Notes under the pieces: model-generated
Told to the model about the DNA's origin: nothing
The model's database searches: none
What the model saw: the letters and a program-made list of their open reading frames with translations, nothing else
Source: an uncultured Collinsella sp.
GTDB taxonomy: Bacteria > Actinomycetota > Coriobacteriia > Coriobacteriales > Coriobacteriaceae
Reading direction: 5' to 3'
Assembly (NCBI GenBank): GCA_902470895.1
Contig: CABRID010000104.1
Span: forward strand, 1-6,744
Length of the DNA: 6,744 bases
Shown here: piece by piece, positions 1 through 6,123 of the stretch
How positions within the stretch are numbered: the first letter of the stretch is position 1
How the letters are laid out: each line of letters starts with the position of its first letter
Position numbers and translations under genes: made by a program

Positions 1-52
1 AAGATATGGCACCGTGGGGACACATGTATGTCAATCCTGGTCTAACAGAGCC

Positions 53-90
53 AAAGAAAAAGCCTCCGCAGGTTTCCCCGCGGAGGCTTT
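53..90 (-). terminator. Rho-independent terminator of the hpt-ftsH transcript
   Basis: Read on the minus strand, the arms AGCCTCCGC (88-80) and GCGGAGGCT (69-61) pair perfectly over 9 bp around a 10-nt loop. Two further A-T pairs extend the stem, and a T-rich run (TTTTTCTTT) follows. It begins about 11 bases after the ftsH TAG stop, the expected place for the end of the operon. On the plus strand the stem is followed only by a short TTT, so it acts mainly on minus-strand transcripts. Confidence 0.9.
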
Positions 91-101
91 CGCCACAAAG
101 A

Positions 102-2237
102 CTATTTGTCGGCGTCGGTGTCGGCATCGACGACGGCATGGTCATCGTCAGCATCATCGGATGCGGCTTCGGCATCCTCCTGCATGGCCGCCTGCGCAAA
201 GGCTGCGGCATCAGCCGCCAGCTCCTCCTCGCTCATGCGAGGCAAGCGCTTCTTGGTCGGCATGCCGGCCGCCTTGGCATTGCGCTCCTCCTTGGCCGCC
301 AGGATATCGCCCTCGCGCTCAAGGTAAGCGTCCCACTCGTTGTCGAGCAGGGCGTTCACGGCGTCACCCTCGACGGTCTCGCGCTCAAGCAGCACCTTCG
401 CCATCAGATCGAGTTGATCGCGGCGGGCATCCAAAATCTCGACCGCACGACGATGGGCCTCACGCATAATGCGCTGGACCTCGATGTCGATGCGACGCGC
501 CGTCTCCTCGGAGTAATCCTGGTGATCGGCATAGTCGCGACCCAGGAACACCTGATGCTGCGCCTCGCCAAACACTTGTGTGCCCAGTTCCTCGCTCATG
601 CCCAAACGCGTAACCATCTCGCGCGCCATCTTGGTCGCGCGTTCCAGGTCGTTGCTCGCACCCGACGTGATGTCATCGCACATGAGCTCCTCGGCGACGC
701 GACCGCCCAAGAACACGGCAAGCTCGTCGAGCATCTCGTTCTTGGTCTTGAGGAAGTGATCCTCCTGCGGAAGCTGCAACGTGTAGCCCAGAGCCTGGCC
801 GCGACTGACAATCGAAATCTTATGAACCGGATCGGAGTGCTCCAGGATGTGGCCCACCAAAGCGTGACCGCTCTCATGGTAGGCAATCGTGGTGCGCTCG
901 GCTTCGGTCATCACGCGACCCTTGCGTTGCGGTCCGGCAATCACGCGCTCCATCGACTCCTCGACCTCGTCCATCGAGATTACAGAACGATGACGGCGAG
1001 CGGCCAGCAGCGCAGACTCGTTGAGCAGGTTCGCCAAATCGGCACCAGTAAAGCCAACGGTCATCTGGGCGAGCTTCTCAAACTTAACGTCCTCGTCCAT
1101 CGGCTTGTTCTCAGCATGCACGCGCAAGATCTGCTCGCGGCCCTTTACGTCCGGGCGGTCAACCGTGACTTGGCGGTCAAAACGGCCGGGACGCAGCAGC
1201 GCCGGATCCAGAATGTCGGGACGGTTGGTCGCGGCGATCAGGATGACCGACTCGCTTTCCTCAAAACCGTCCATCTCGACCAGCAGCTGGTTGAGCGTCT
1301 GCTCGCGCTCGTCGTGGCCGCCGCCCAAACCGGCTCCACGCTGACGTCCCACGGCATCGATCTCGTCAATAAAGATGATCGACGGAGCCTGCGACTTGGC
1401 CTCCTTAAAGAGGTCACGCACACGGCTGGCGCCGACACCTACGAACATCTCGACAAAGTCGGAACCCGAGATGCTAAAGAACGGCACGCCCGCCTCGCCG
1501 GCAACGGCCTTGGCCAGCAGCGTTTTACCGGTGCCCGGAGGGCCAACCAGCAACACGCCACGCGGGATCTTGGCGCCCAGCTTGCGATAGCGATCCGGAT
1601 CGCTCAAAAAGTCACGGATCTCCTCGAGCTCCTCGACTGCCTCGTCCACGCCGGCAACGTCTTCAAACTTGACCTTGGGGCGTGTGGCCTCGTTGGTCTT
1701 GGCGTTGGTCTTGCCAAACTGCATGTTCCTGTTGTTGGCGCCCATCATCTGGCGCATAAAGTAGAACATGATGGCGATAAGGGCAATCGTCGGAAGCACA
1801 CTCATCGCCAAGTCGCCCCAAAAATCGGGATCGTTGGTGTTGACGATGTACTTGGTATCGGGGTGCTCCGCCATGAGCTCGGCAAGCGAATCGGAGCCGA
1901 CATAGGTCGAGGAGAAGCTCTTGAGCTCGCTCGTATCGCCCTTGTCCTTCTTCGTCTTCCAGTAATGACCCGTCACGCTTCCGTCTTGAACCGTATAGGT
2001 CAGATCTTCGACGCGATCCTGCTTGATGGCGCTCACCATCTCGCTCGTCGCGAGCTTAACGGTATTGCTGGAATTGGCAAAGCCGGAGCCCATGTTAAAG
2101 AAGGCGTAGCCCAGAAGCGCGCAAGCCAAAATAAAATACAGCCAGCCCGTACGCGTGGGCTTCTTGCCTCCGGGCATCCCCGGGATCTTAGGCTCCCGGG
2201 GAGTCTGGGAATTGTTATCGTTATGGTCGTCGGGCAT
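102..2237 (-). CDS. ftsH: ATP-dependent zinc metalloprotease FtsH
   Basis: This is the membrane-anchored AAA+ protease that unfolds and degrades damaged membrane proteins and some short-lived cytoplasmic regulators. The 711 residues show a hydrophilic N-terminus, a first membrane helix at about 31-47, an extracytoplasmic domain, and a second helix at about 144-162. The AAA+ module has Walker A GPPGTGKT at 232-239, the FVG pore loop at 265-267, Walker B IIFIDE at 287-292, and a second region of homology at about 331-355 with arginine fingers R349 and R352. The protease domain carries zinc-binding HESGH at 454-458, and D530 in ASND is the probable third ligand. It is longer than the usual 610-650 residues. 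The surplus lies mainly in a C-terminal tail (about 669-711) rich in Ala, Asp and Glu. The ATG lies one base after the hpt stop. GGAGG at 2250-2254, inside the end of hpt, sits 12 nt upstream, so the two genes are probably translationally coupled. Confidence 0.98.
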   Translation of the reverse strand: MPDDHNDNNSQTPREPKIPGMPGGKKPTRTGWLYFILACALLGYAFFNMGSGFANSSNTVKLATSEMVSAIKQDRVEDLTYTVQDGSVTGHYWKTKKDKGDTSELKSFSSTYVGSDSLAELMAEHPDTKYIVNTNDPDFWGDLAMSVLPTIALIAIMFYFMRQMMGANNRNMQFGKTNAKTNEATRPKVKFEDVAGVDEAVEELEEIRDFLSDPDRYRKLGAKIPRGVLLVGPPGTGKTLLAKAVAGEAGVPFFSISGSDFVEMFVGVGASRVRDLFKEAKSQAPSIIFIDEIDAVGRQRGAGLGGGHDEREQTLNQLLVEMDGFEESESVILIAATNRPDILDPALLRPGRFDRQVTVDRPDVKGREQILRVHAENKPMDEDVKFEKLAQMTVGFTGADLANLLNESALLAARRHRSVISMDEVEESMERVIAGPQRKGRVMTEAERTTIAYHESGHALVGHILEHSDPVHKISIVSRGQALGYTLQLPQEDHFLKTKNEMLDELAVFLGGRVAEELMCDDITSGASNDLERATKMAREMVTRLGMSEELGTQVFGEAQHQVFLGRDYADHQDYSEETARRIDIEVQRIMREAHRRAVEILDARRDQLDLMAKVLLERETVEGDAVNALLDNEWDAYLEREGDILAAKEERNAKAAGMPTKKRLPRMSEEELAADAAAFAQAAMQEDAEAASDDADDDHAVVDADTDADK

Positions 2238-2238
2238 C

Positions 2239-2787
2239 TTACGAATAAACCTCCGGTTTCAAAATGCCCAGATACGGAAGGTTACGATAGCGCTCGGCAT
2301 AGTCGAGGCCGTAGCCCACCACAAAGGCATCGGGGCAATGGGTTCCAACATACTTGGGCGTGATGGCCGAGACGCGGTCCTCAACGTCCTTCCACAGGAA
2401 GGCGGCGACCTCCAGAGAAGCGGGCTTGCGGCTCTCGAGGTTCTTCATCAGATACTTGAGCGTCAGGCCCGAGTCCAGAATGTCCTCGACGATCAGCACG
2501 TCGCGACCGCGGATGTCGATATCCAGGTCCTTAATGATACGCACGATACCCGAGGACTTCACACCGTCGCCATAGCTCGAAACAGCCATGAAATCGATGT
2601 TGGTCGGTAGCTCAATCTTGCGCATCAGGTCGCCCATAAAGACAACGGCACCGCGCAGAACCGCGATCAGCACCAGATCCTTACCCGCGTAGTCGCGAGT
2701 GATCTCCTCGCCCAGGCGAGAAACGATGCCGTCGATATCCTCCTGCGTAAACAGAACCTTCTCGATATCCGGATGTTGAGAAGCCAT
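2239..2787 (-). CDS. hpt: Hypoxanthine (guanine) phosphoribosyltransferase
   Basis: This cytoplasmic purine-salvage enzyme joins hypoxanthine, and usually guanine, to PRPP to give IMP or GMP and pyrophosphate. The 182-residue protein is full length for the bacterial family. It has the PRPP-binding signature VLIVEDILDSGLT at 97-109, with the acidic pair E101-D102. The flexible-lid segment SSYGDG is at 70-75, and the C-terminal block FVVGYGLDYAERYRNLPYLG (155-174) contributes to purine binding. The ATG is supported by AGAAAGGG at 2793-2800, five bases upstream. It lies between tilS and ftsH, a conserved arrangement. A candidate promoter in the 148-bp gap after tilS suggests that hpt-ftsH can be transcribed separately from tilS. 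Strict preference for hypoxanthine over guanine cannot be read from the sequence. Confidence 0.97.
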   Translation of the reverse strand: MASQHPDIEKVLFTQEDIDGIVSRLGEEITRDYAGKDLVLIAVLRGAVVFMGDLMRKIELPTNIDFMAVSSYGDGVKSSGIVRIIKDLDIDIRGRDVLIVEDILDSGLTLKYLMKNLESRKPASLEVAAFLWKDVEDRVSAITPKYVGTHCPDAFVVGYGLDYAERYRNLPYLGILKPEVYS

Positions 2788-2844
2788 GACAACCCTTTCT
2801 TGTGCTTAATCGCCCACACACCGCCGTATGGACGCGAACTACAC

Positions 2845-2874
2845 ATTCTAGCAGCGCACGGGGTATATTTTCCA
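2845..2874 (-). promoter_or_regulatory. Candidate sigma-70-type promoter for hpt-ftsH
   Basis: On the minus strand TGGAAA (2874-2869, four of six matches to TTGACA) is followed after 18 bp by TAGAAT (2850-2845, five of six matches to TATAAT). Transcription would start near 2838, giving a leader of about 50 nt before hpt. The surroundings are AT-richer than the genes on either side. Only the -10 element is strong, so this is a reasonable but unproven promoter. Confidence 0.45.
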
Positions 2875-2937
2875 GCCCGCGCACCATCAGCGTGGGAATA
2901 CCGTCAACGCCGCACAGAACAGCTGGTGCGAGGGGCT
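2874..2937 (-). repeat. Long interrupted inverted repeat over the tilS stop codon
   Basis: The arms AGCCC (2874-2878) + CGCACCA (2880-2886) + GC (2890-2891) pair with GC (2922-2923) + TGGTGCG (2924-2930) + GGGCT (2933-2937). This gives about 14 base pairs with small internal loops around a 30-nt top, which holds a weaker inner GCGT/ACGC pair. The right arm overlaps the tilS TAG stop (2936-2938) and the left arm reaches the candidate -35 of hpt. No T-run follows on the minus strand, so it is not a classical terminator. It could stabilise the 3' end of tilS mRNA, help release polymerase, or form a protein-binding site. Confidence 0.4.
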
Positions 2938-4474
2938 AATCCGCGTCAACCACGCGAAGCAGATAAGCCACACGCGTCGCCGCCGTGCATTTAAAACGTT
3001 CGTCCGCGCGAACTCCGGCGACCCACACCACGGCACCTCCCGGCGCCGTCCTCACCACGGGCACGCCGGCGCGCTCGGAAACGGGAATGCGAGCCTCGCC
3101 TAGCAAGTCGGATACCTTCTTGCTTCGGCCACTCATTCCTAACGGGCACATCACGTCTCCCGGTGCGGGACCGTCCACCCACAGGCGCGCCAATCGCGCC
3201 TCTGCAGGGATCTCGCCACGTGAGCCCGCCAGGATCCGCTCACTATCGCTGTCGGCAAAACCCAGGGCAGCCGCGTCTACCAAAGCTGTCACTTCCCCGG
3301 CAGCCGCAAGCTCACGGGCGCGGCGCACGATATCGCATCCCGGCTCAACGGCCATCGGCTCTGCGACCAGCATGCGCCCCCCGCCCAACGGCAAACGACC
3401 GGGTATGGTAATCCAGTCCGCAACCAGCCCCTCACGAGCCGCCGGCGCCTTAAACGCTAGCATGCCAAACTCGACGCGCGCGTCAATTCCCGCCGGAAGC
3501 GTGACCGAGCCTGTGCCTTCGGCAACGCAGGAAAGGACTCGCTCCACATGTCGCATCTCTGGACGAGCGCCCGGATCGATGCGTTTGATCGCCAGTCGCA
3601 CGATGCGCCGCGCGATTACCACCTCGGCCGCAGCAAGGCGTCTGGCATCGAGCACTAGCGCGCCCGCCGCCTCCTTGCGCAGGCAGCTTCGAAACGCCTG
3701 TGCCGACAGCTGGGATAGAAACGCATCTTCGTCACCCAAGATCTCACAGGCGGCGCCAATCGTCTTGCACACGCTCGCATTACGCTGTGCCACCACTGGC
3801 ATTACCCGATGGCGCACGTAGTTTCGCAGATACGAGATATCCTCATTGCTCTCGTCTTCACGCCACGGCTGACCATGTACCTGTAGATAGCCCACGAGCT
3901 CGCCATGAGTTAGGTCGAGCAAGGGACGCACCACGATATTCCTCCGGCGAGGAATGCTCGATAGACCAGCGGGCCCCGAACCCTTAATCGCGTTCATCAA
4001 AAACGTTTCCGCGCGATCCGAAGACGTGTGCGCGGTGCAGATACGAGCCGCCGTTCGCGGTGCCCCCGTCTGGGCGCAGAGTTCGCGAACATACCTCCGC
4101 GCCGCGGCATAGCGCACCTCGCGGGCCGCGGCCTCAATATTGCCCGACTCCCCATCAAAATAAGCGTGCTCCACACACAGCGGTAAACCATATTGCGCGC
4201 AGAGCTCACGCACAAAGGCCTCGTCGCCATCGGACGCCTTGCCGCGCAGATGATGGTTTACATGCAGCACATGCAGGCGCTCGCGAGCAATGGGGGCAAC
4301 ACCGCGTCCGTCTTGGATATCCAGCTTTGATGTGCACGCCATAAGAAGCAGTGCCGTCGAGTCCGCGCCGCCTGATACCATGAGCACGACAGGAGCTGCC
4401 TGCTGCCTCGTCCGGGTCTCATCGACTGCCCCAGGCACGGCATGGTGTCCGTAATGCTGTGATACCGTTGGCAT
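2936..4474 (-). CDS. tilS: tRNA(Ile)-lysidine synthetase TilS
   Basis: This enzyme uses ATP to attach lysine to C34 of the CAU-anticodon isoleucine tRNA, so that it reads AUA codons and accepts isoleucine instead of methionine. The 512-residue protein has the N-type ATP-pyrophosphatase P-loop SGGADS at 34-39, VNHHLRG at 72-78, the HTSSDRAET segment at 149-157 followed by a KGSGPAGL block (164-171), and RNYVRHRVMP at 217-226. The C-terminal TilS domain is recognisable at about 430-473 (APGD, PLGM, KKVSDLL, IP..ER). The usual DDQ of the central signature is SDR here (152-154). The ATG at 4474 is well supported by AAAGGAGG a few bases upstream, and other upstream starts lack such a site. It is probably the first gene of the minus-strand cluster and diverges from the metallo-hydrolase gene. 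Confidence 0.95.
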   Translation of the reverse strand: MPTVSQHYGHHAVPGAVDETRTRQQAAPVVLMVSGGADSTALLLMACTSKLDIQDGRGVAPIARERLHVLHVNHHLRGKASDGDEAFVRELCAQYGLPLCVEHAYFDGESGNIEAAAREVRYAAARRYVRELCAQTGAPRTAARICTAHTSSDRAETFLMNAIKGSGPAGLSSIPRRRNIVVRPLLDLTHGELVGYLQVHGQPWREDESNEDISYLRNYVRHRVMPVVAQRNASVCKTIGAACEILGDEDAFLSQLSAQAFRSCLRKEAAGALVLDARRLAAAEVVIARRIVRLAIKRIDPGARPEMRHVERVLSCVAEGTGSVTLPAGIDARVEFGMLAFKAPAAREGLVADWITIPGRLPLGGGRMLVAEPMAVEPGCDIVRRARELAAAGEVTALVDAAALGFADSDSERILAGSRGEIPAEARLARLWVDGPAPGDVMCPLGMSGRSKKVSDLLGEARIPVSERAGVPVVRTAPGGAVVWVAGVRADERFKCTAATRVAYLLRVVDAD

Positions 4475-4522
4475 TCGCTTCCTCCTTTATTCGTCCGCAC
4501 CCATTGTATCCTTTGGAATCTT
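4475..4522. promoter_or_regulatory. Compact divergent promoter region, tilS versus metallo-hydrolase
   Basis: Only 48 bp separates the two divergent start codons. On the minus strand TACAAT (4508-4503) is a good -10 and would give tilS a leader of about 20 nt holding AAAGGAGG. On the plus strand TATCCT (4507-4512) is a poor -10, which would start RNA almost at the ATG at 4523. No convincing -35 is visible for either, and any -35 would fall inside the opposite gene. The plus-strand gene has only a weak ribosome-binding site (TTGGAA, 4513-4518), which fits a very short or absent leader. This is inferred from motif matches by eye. Confidence 0.35.
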
Positions 4523-5332
4523 ATGTCTTGCCTGCACCTTCATATCCTCGGCAGTGGCTCTAAAGGCAACTGCGCACTCATCGAGGGCCCGCAGGGGCTC
4601 ATTATGGTCGATGACGGACTGTCTCGCCGCGAGACATTAAAGCGCATGGCAGAACTGGGGCTCTCGGCAGACAACGTCTCGGCTCTTCTCATTACTCATG
4701 AGCATAGCGATCACATCAAGGGCCTCGATGTCTGGTGCAAGCACTGGCACGGCCCCCTCTTTGCCAGCAGGGGCACTCTTTCGAGCAAAGAAAATCTTTC
4801 GCATCTGCCTGTCGAGGAATTCGATCCCGGTGACACCCTATCCATTGCCGGCATCCACGTGCAAACCTACTCAACGTCACACGATGTCATCAATCCAGTC
4901 GGCTATCGATTCGACACCCTCGATGATTCCATCGGCTTTGCCACCGACACCGGAGAGCTATCGAGCCAAGCCATAAACACCCTCGAAGATTGTCGAGTCC
5001 TCGCACTCGAAAGCAACCACGATGTGACCATGCTGCGCGAGGGAGAATATCCCCGCTTTCTTCAGGAGCGCATCCTGTCTGCAAGGGGACACCTCTCCAA
5101 TGGCCAAGCCGCCGAAGCCGCGCGCGAACTTGTTACCGATCGCACCGAACAGCTCATTGCCATGCATATCAGCCAAGATAACAATCGTCCGAGCCTTACC
5201 GTCAAAAGCTATGCCGAAGCTCTGACCGCAACCCTGGATGACGAGGTCAGCAGCTCCGCAACCCTTCTCCAAGGATCGCGAAAACTCTCGATACGCCCCG
5301 CAAGCCAGCATCGGCCAGTAACCATTCAATAG
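4523..5332 (+). CDS. Metallo-beta-lactamase-fold hydrolase, YycJ/WalJ type
   Basis: This is a cytoplasmic MBL-fold metal-dependent hydrolase of the YycJ/WalJ group. Characterised or proposed members act as nucleases or phosphodiesterases; the substrate here is unknown. The 269 residues open with the typical LGSGSKGN (9-16). They carry the metal-binding THEHSDH (58-64; H59, H61, D63, H64), then H120, D142 in the ATDTG motif, ESNHD (163-167), GHLSN (189-193) and a late MHIS histidine (H215). This is the full set expected for a two-metal MBL enzyme. No signal peptide or membrane helix is seen. In Firmicutes this family often sits beside the WalK/WalR two-component genes, but here it is alone between tilS and hsp20. 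The ATG is fixed by the conserved N-terminus, although its ribosome-binding site is weak. A strong terminator follows within about 10 bases. Confidence 0.93.
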   Translation: MSCLHLHILGSGSKGNCALIEGPQGLIMVDDGLSRRETLKRMAELGLSADNVSALLITHEHSDHIKGLDVWCKHWHGPLFASRGTLSSKENLSHLPVEEFDPGDTLSIAGIHVQTYSTSHDVINPVGYRFDTLDDSIGFATDTGELSSQAINTLEDCRVLALESNHDVTMLREGEYPRFLQERILSARGHLSNGQAAEAARELVTDRTEQLIAMHISQDNNRPSLTVKSYAEALTATLDDEVSSSATLLQGSRKLSIRPASQHRPVTIQ

Positions 5333-5341
5333 ACTGTCCTA

Positions 5342-5391
5342 GACAGCAAAAGGGGCCGAGAATCGCTTCCCAGCCCCTTTTGCTGTCTTTT
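5342..5391. terminator. Shared terminator of convergent metallo-hydrolase and hsp20 genes
   Basis: GACAGCAAAAGGGGC (5342-5356) pairs perfectly over 15 bp with GCCCCTTTTGCTGTC (5373-5387) around a 16-nt loop, and TTTT (5388-5391) follows on the plus strand. On the minus strand the GC core is itself followed by TTTTGCTGTC, so the A4/T4 segment inside the stem can act as the U-run in either direction. It begins 9 bases after the plus-strand stop and 27 bases after the hsp20 stop. It is clearly a terminator for the plus-strand gene and probably a bidirectional one. Confidence 0.9.
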
Positions 5392-5414
5392 AATAGCGCA
5401 GAACACCAACGAAG

Positions 5415-5846
5415 TTAGTCGATGGAGATCTTCGTAACGTTCTTCTTCTCGACGATCTTGGGGACCGTAACGGTCAGGATGCCGTCAGCGTACTTAGCCG
5501 AGAGGCCCTCGCTCGAAGCGTCCTTTAGATACACGCCACGCGTCGCGCTGTACGAGCTGAACTCCTTCTGCAGGAAGTTCTTGCCCTCGTTCTCCTCGTC
5601 TTCCTCGACATTCACGCTAATGGACAGACGACCCTCGTTAAGCTCGACATCGATATCGTCCTTGGCGACGCCGGTCAGATAAGCCTTGACCTCATAGCCG
5701 TCGCCCTTATCCTCAACGTCAACGGGAAACGCCTTGGAAGCAATCGAGTTGTTTGCAAGGTCAGTCATATCATCAAACAGATCGAACAGCGAGCTAGCAG
5801 AAGGACGAACGCCAAAAACCGAACGATAAGGAACCATGCTTGCCAT
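5415..5846 (-). CDS. hsp20: Small heat-shock protein, Hsp20/alpha-crystallin family
   Basis: This is an ATP-independent holdase chaperone that binds unfolding proteins in the cytoplasm and passes them to the DnaK or ClpB machinery. The 143-residue protein has a short variable N-terminus and an alpha-crystallin domain from about residue 38 (FPVDV at 40-44) to GILTVTVPK at 122-130. It ends in the C-terminal I-x-I motif (I140-S-I142) used for oligomer assembly. An acidic EEDEENEG stretch lies in the middle loop. A longer reading is open to 5879, but the ATG at 5846 is preferred. AAGGAG (5855-5860) lies 8 bases upstream, while the longer start would put this site inside the gene. Another ATG three codons in has no better site. 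The gene stands alone, converges on the metallo-hydrolase gene, and has a long AT-rich upstream region suited to stress control. Confidence 0.95.
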   Translation of the reverse strand: MASMVPYRSVFGVRPSASSLFDLFDDMTDLANNSIASKAFPVDVEDKGDGYEVKAYLTGVAKDDIDVELNEGRLSISVNVEEDEENEGKNFLQKEFSSYSATRGVYLKDASSEGLSAKYADGILTVTVPKIVEKKNVTKISID

Positions 5847-5852
5847 GTTTAC

Positions 5853-5870
5853 CACTCCTTTTAAGGACTG
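5853..5870 (-). promoter_or_regulatory. Hairpin burying the hsp20 ribosome-binding site, possible RNA thermometer
   Basis: In the hsp20 leader CAGUCCU (5870-5864) can pair with AGGAGUG (5859-5853) across a UAAA loop. That is six pairs with one internal G·G mismatch. The AGGAG ribosome-binding sequence lies wholly inside the 3' arm, six bases before the ATG. A short imperfect stem of this kind would be marginally stable and could open with heat. RNA thermometers of this general design are known for small heat-shock genes (ROSE elements, fourU in agsA, cyanobacterial hsp17). The pairing is seen in the sequence; the function is inferred. Confidence 0.35.
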
Positions 5871-5879
5871 CCGAGTCAT

Positions 5880-6082
5880 CTTCTAGGTGACTGGGACTTC
5901 TTTTGACGCTCTTATATATGCCCACCCAGTGCTCATATATACATCGACTATAAAGTTTTTTGAGTCTAGTACTATAAGCATATCTAAGTGTGTTTGACTC
6001 AGGTTTTAATAAGGTTAAGGTTCTTTGAACCAGAGCTTAAATAACAAGTATGTTCACAGCTACAAATAGCAAGGGGCTTACA
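5880..6082. promoter_or_regulatory. AT-rich divergent control region between hsp20 and the tail-anchored protein gene
   Basis: This stretch holds no credible gene and is markedly AT-richer than its neighbours. Two direct repeats are visible: GCTCTTATATA (5908-5918) with GCTCATATATA (5931-5941), spaced 23 bp, and ACTATAAAG (5947-5955) with ACTATAAGC (5971-5979), spaced 24 bp. On the minus strand they supply several TATA-like -10 candidates (TATATA, TATAGT) for hsp20, but no convincing -35. TTTGAGT (5959-5965) and ACTCAGG (5997-6003) resemble the two halves of the HspR/HAIR operator (CTTGAGT-N7-ACTCAAG). However, they lie 31 bp apart instead of 7. AAGGTT occurs twice in tandem at 6011-6022. No perfect CIRCE element is present. 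Confidence 0.4.
6025..6054 (+). promoter_or_regulatory. Candidate promoter for leader ORF and tail-anchored protein gene
   Basis: TTGAAC (6025-6030) is followed after 18 bp by TATGTT (6049-6054), four of six matches each to TTGACA and TATAAT. RNA would start near 6061, just ahead of the leader ORF. The -35 overlaps a short palindrome, GGTTC-TTT-GAACC (6019-6031), which could be an operator. The match is modest. Confidence 0.35.
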
Positions 6083-6115
6083 ATGAGCGCGTACACGTTG
6101 TTGGTAACGAGCTAA
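6083..6115 (+). CDS. Ten-codon leader ORF, possible translational coupler
   Basis: ATG at 6083 opens a ten-residue ORF (MSAYTLLVTS) ending at TAA 6113-6115. AAGGGG (6071-6076) lies six bases upstream, a better-spaced ribosome-binding site than that of the following gene. The stop overlaps the start of AAAGGG (6114-6119), the only ribosome-binding sequence for the ATG at 6124, which follows 8 bases after the stop. The layout suggests that ribosomes finishing the leader re-initiate on the main gene. There is no run of a single regulatory amino acid (three of ten residues are Leu or Val) and no strong downstream attenuator hairpin. It could still be a chance ORF. Confidence 0.4.
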   Translation: MSAYTLLVTS

Positions 6116-6123
6116 AGGGCATC

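Noticed and set aside
6..34. Promoter on the minus strand with perfect TTGACA at 34-29
   Set aside because: No acceptable -10 lies at 16-18 bp. The better TATCTT match is 22 bp away, and no downstream gene is visible in the window.
6..2363. A 785-codon plus-strand ORF running opposite ftsH and into hpt
   Set aside because: It is the exact antisense of a certain ftsH gene, and its start lies in the ftsH terminator region with no ribosome-binding site. Its Leu/Arg/His/Gly-rich product looks like a reading of biased codons on the opposite strand. Long antisense ORFs of this kind are common opposite GC-biased genes.
2985..3821. A 278-codon plus-strand ORF opposite tilS
   Set aside because: It is antisense to well-supported tilS. 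The product is Ser/Ala/Arg/Pro-rich low complexity without motifs, as expected of a shadow frame.
5847..5879. An 11-residue N-terminal extension of Hsp20 (start at 5879)
   Set aside because: It would place the good AAGGAG site inside the gene, and the extension adds nothing typical of the family. The ATG at 5846 has proper spacing.
5908..5941. CIRCE (HrcA) operator near AGTGCTC
   Set aside because: Only a fragment resembling one half-site (AGTGCTC, 5928-5934) is present, with no matching inverted half nine bases away.
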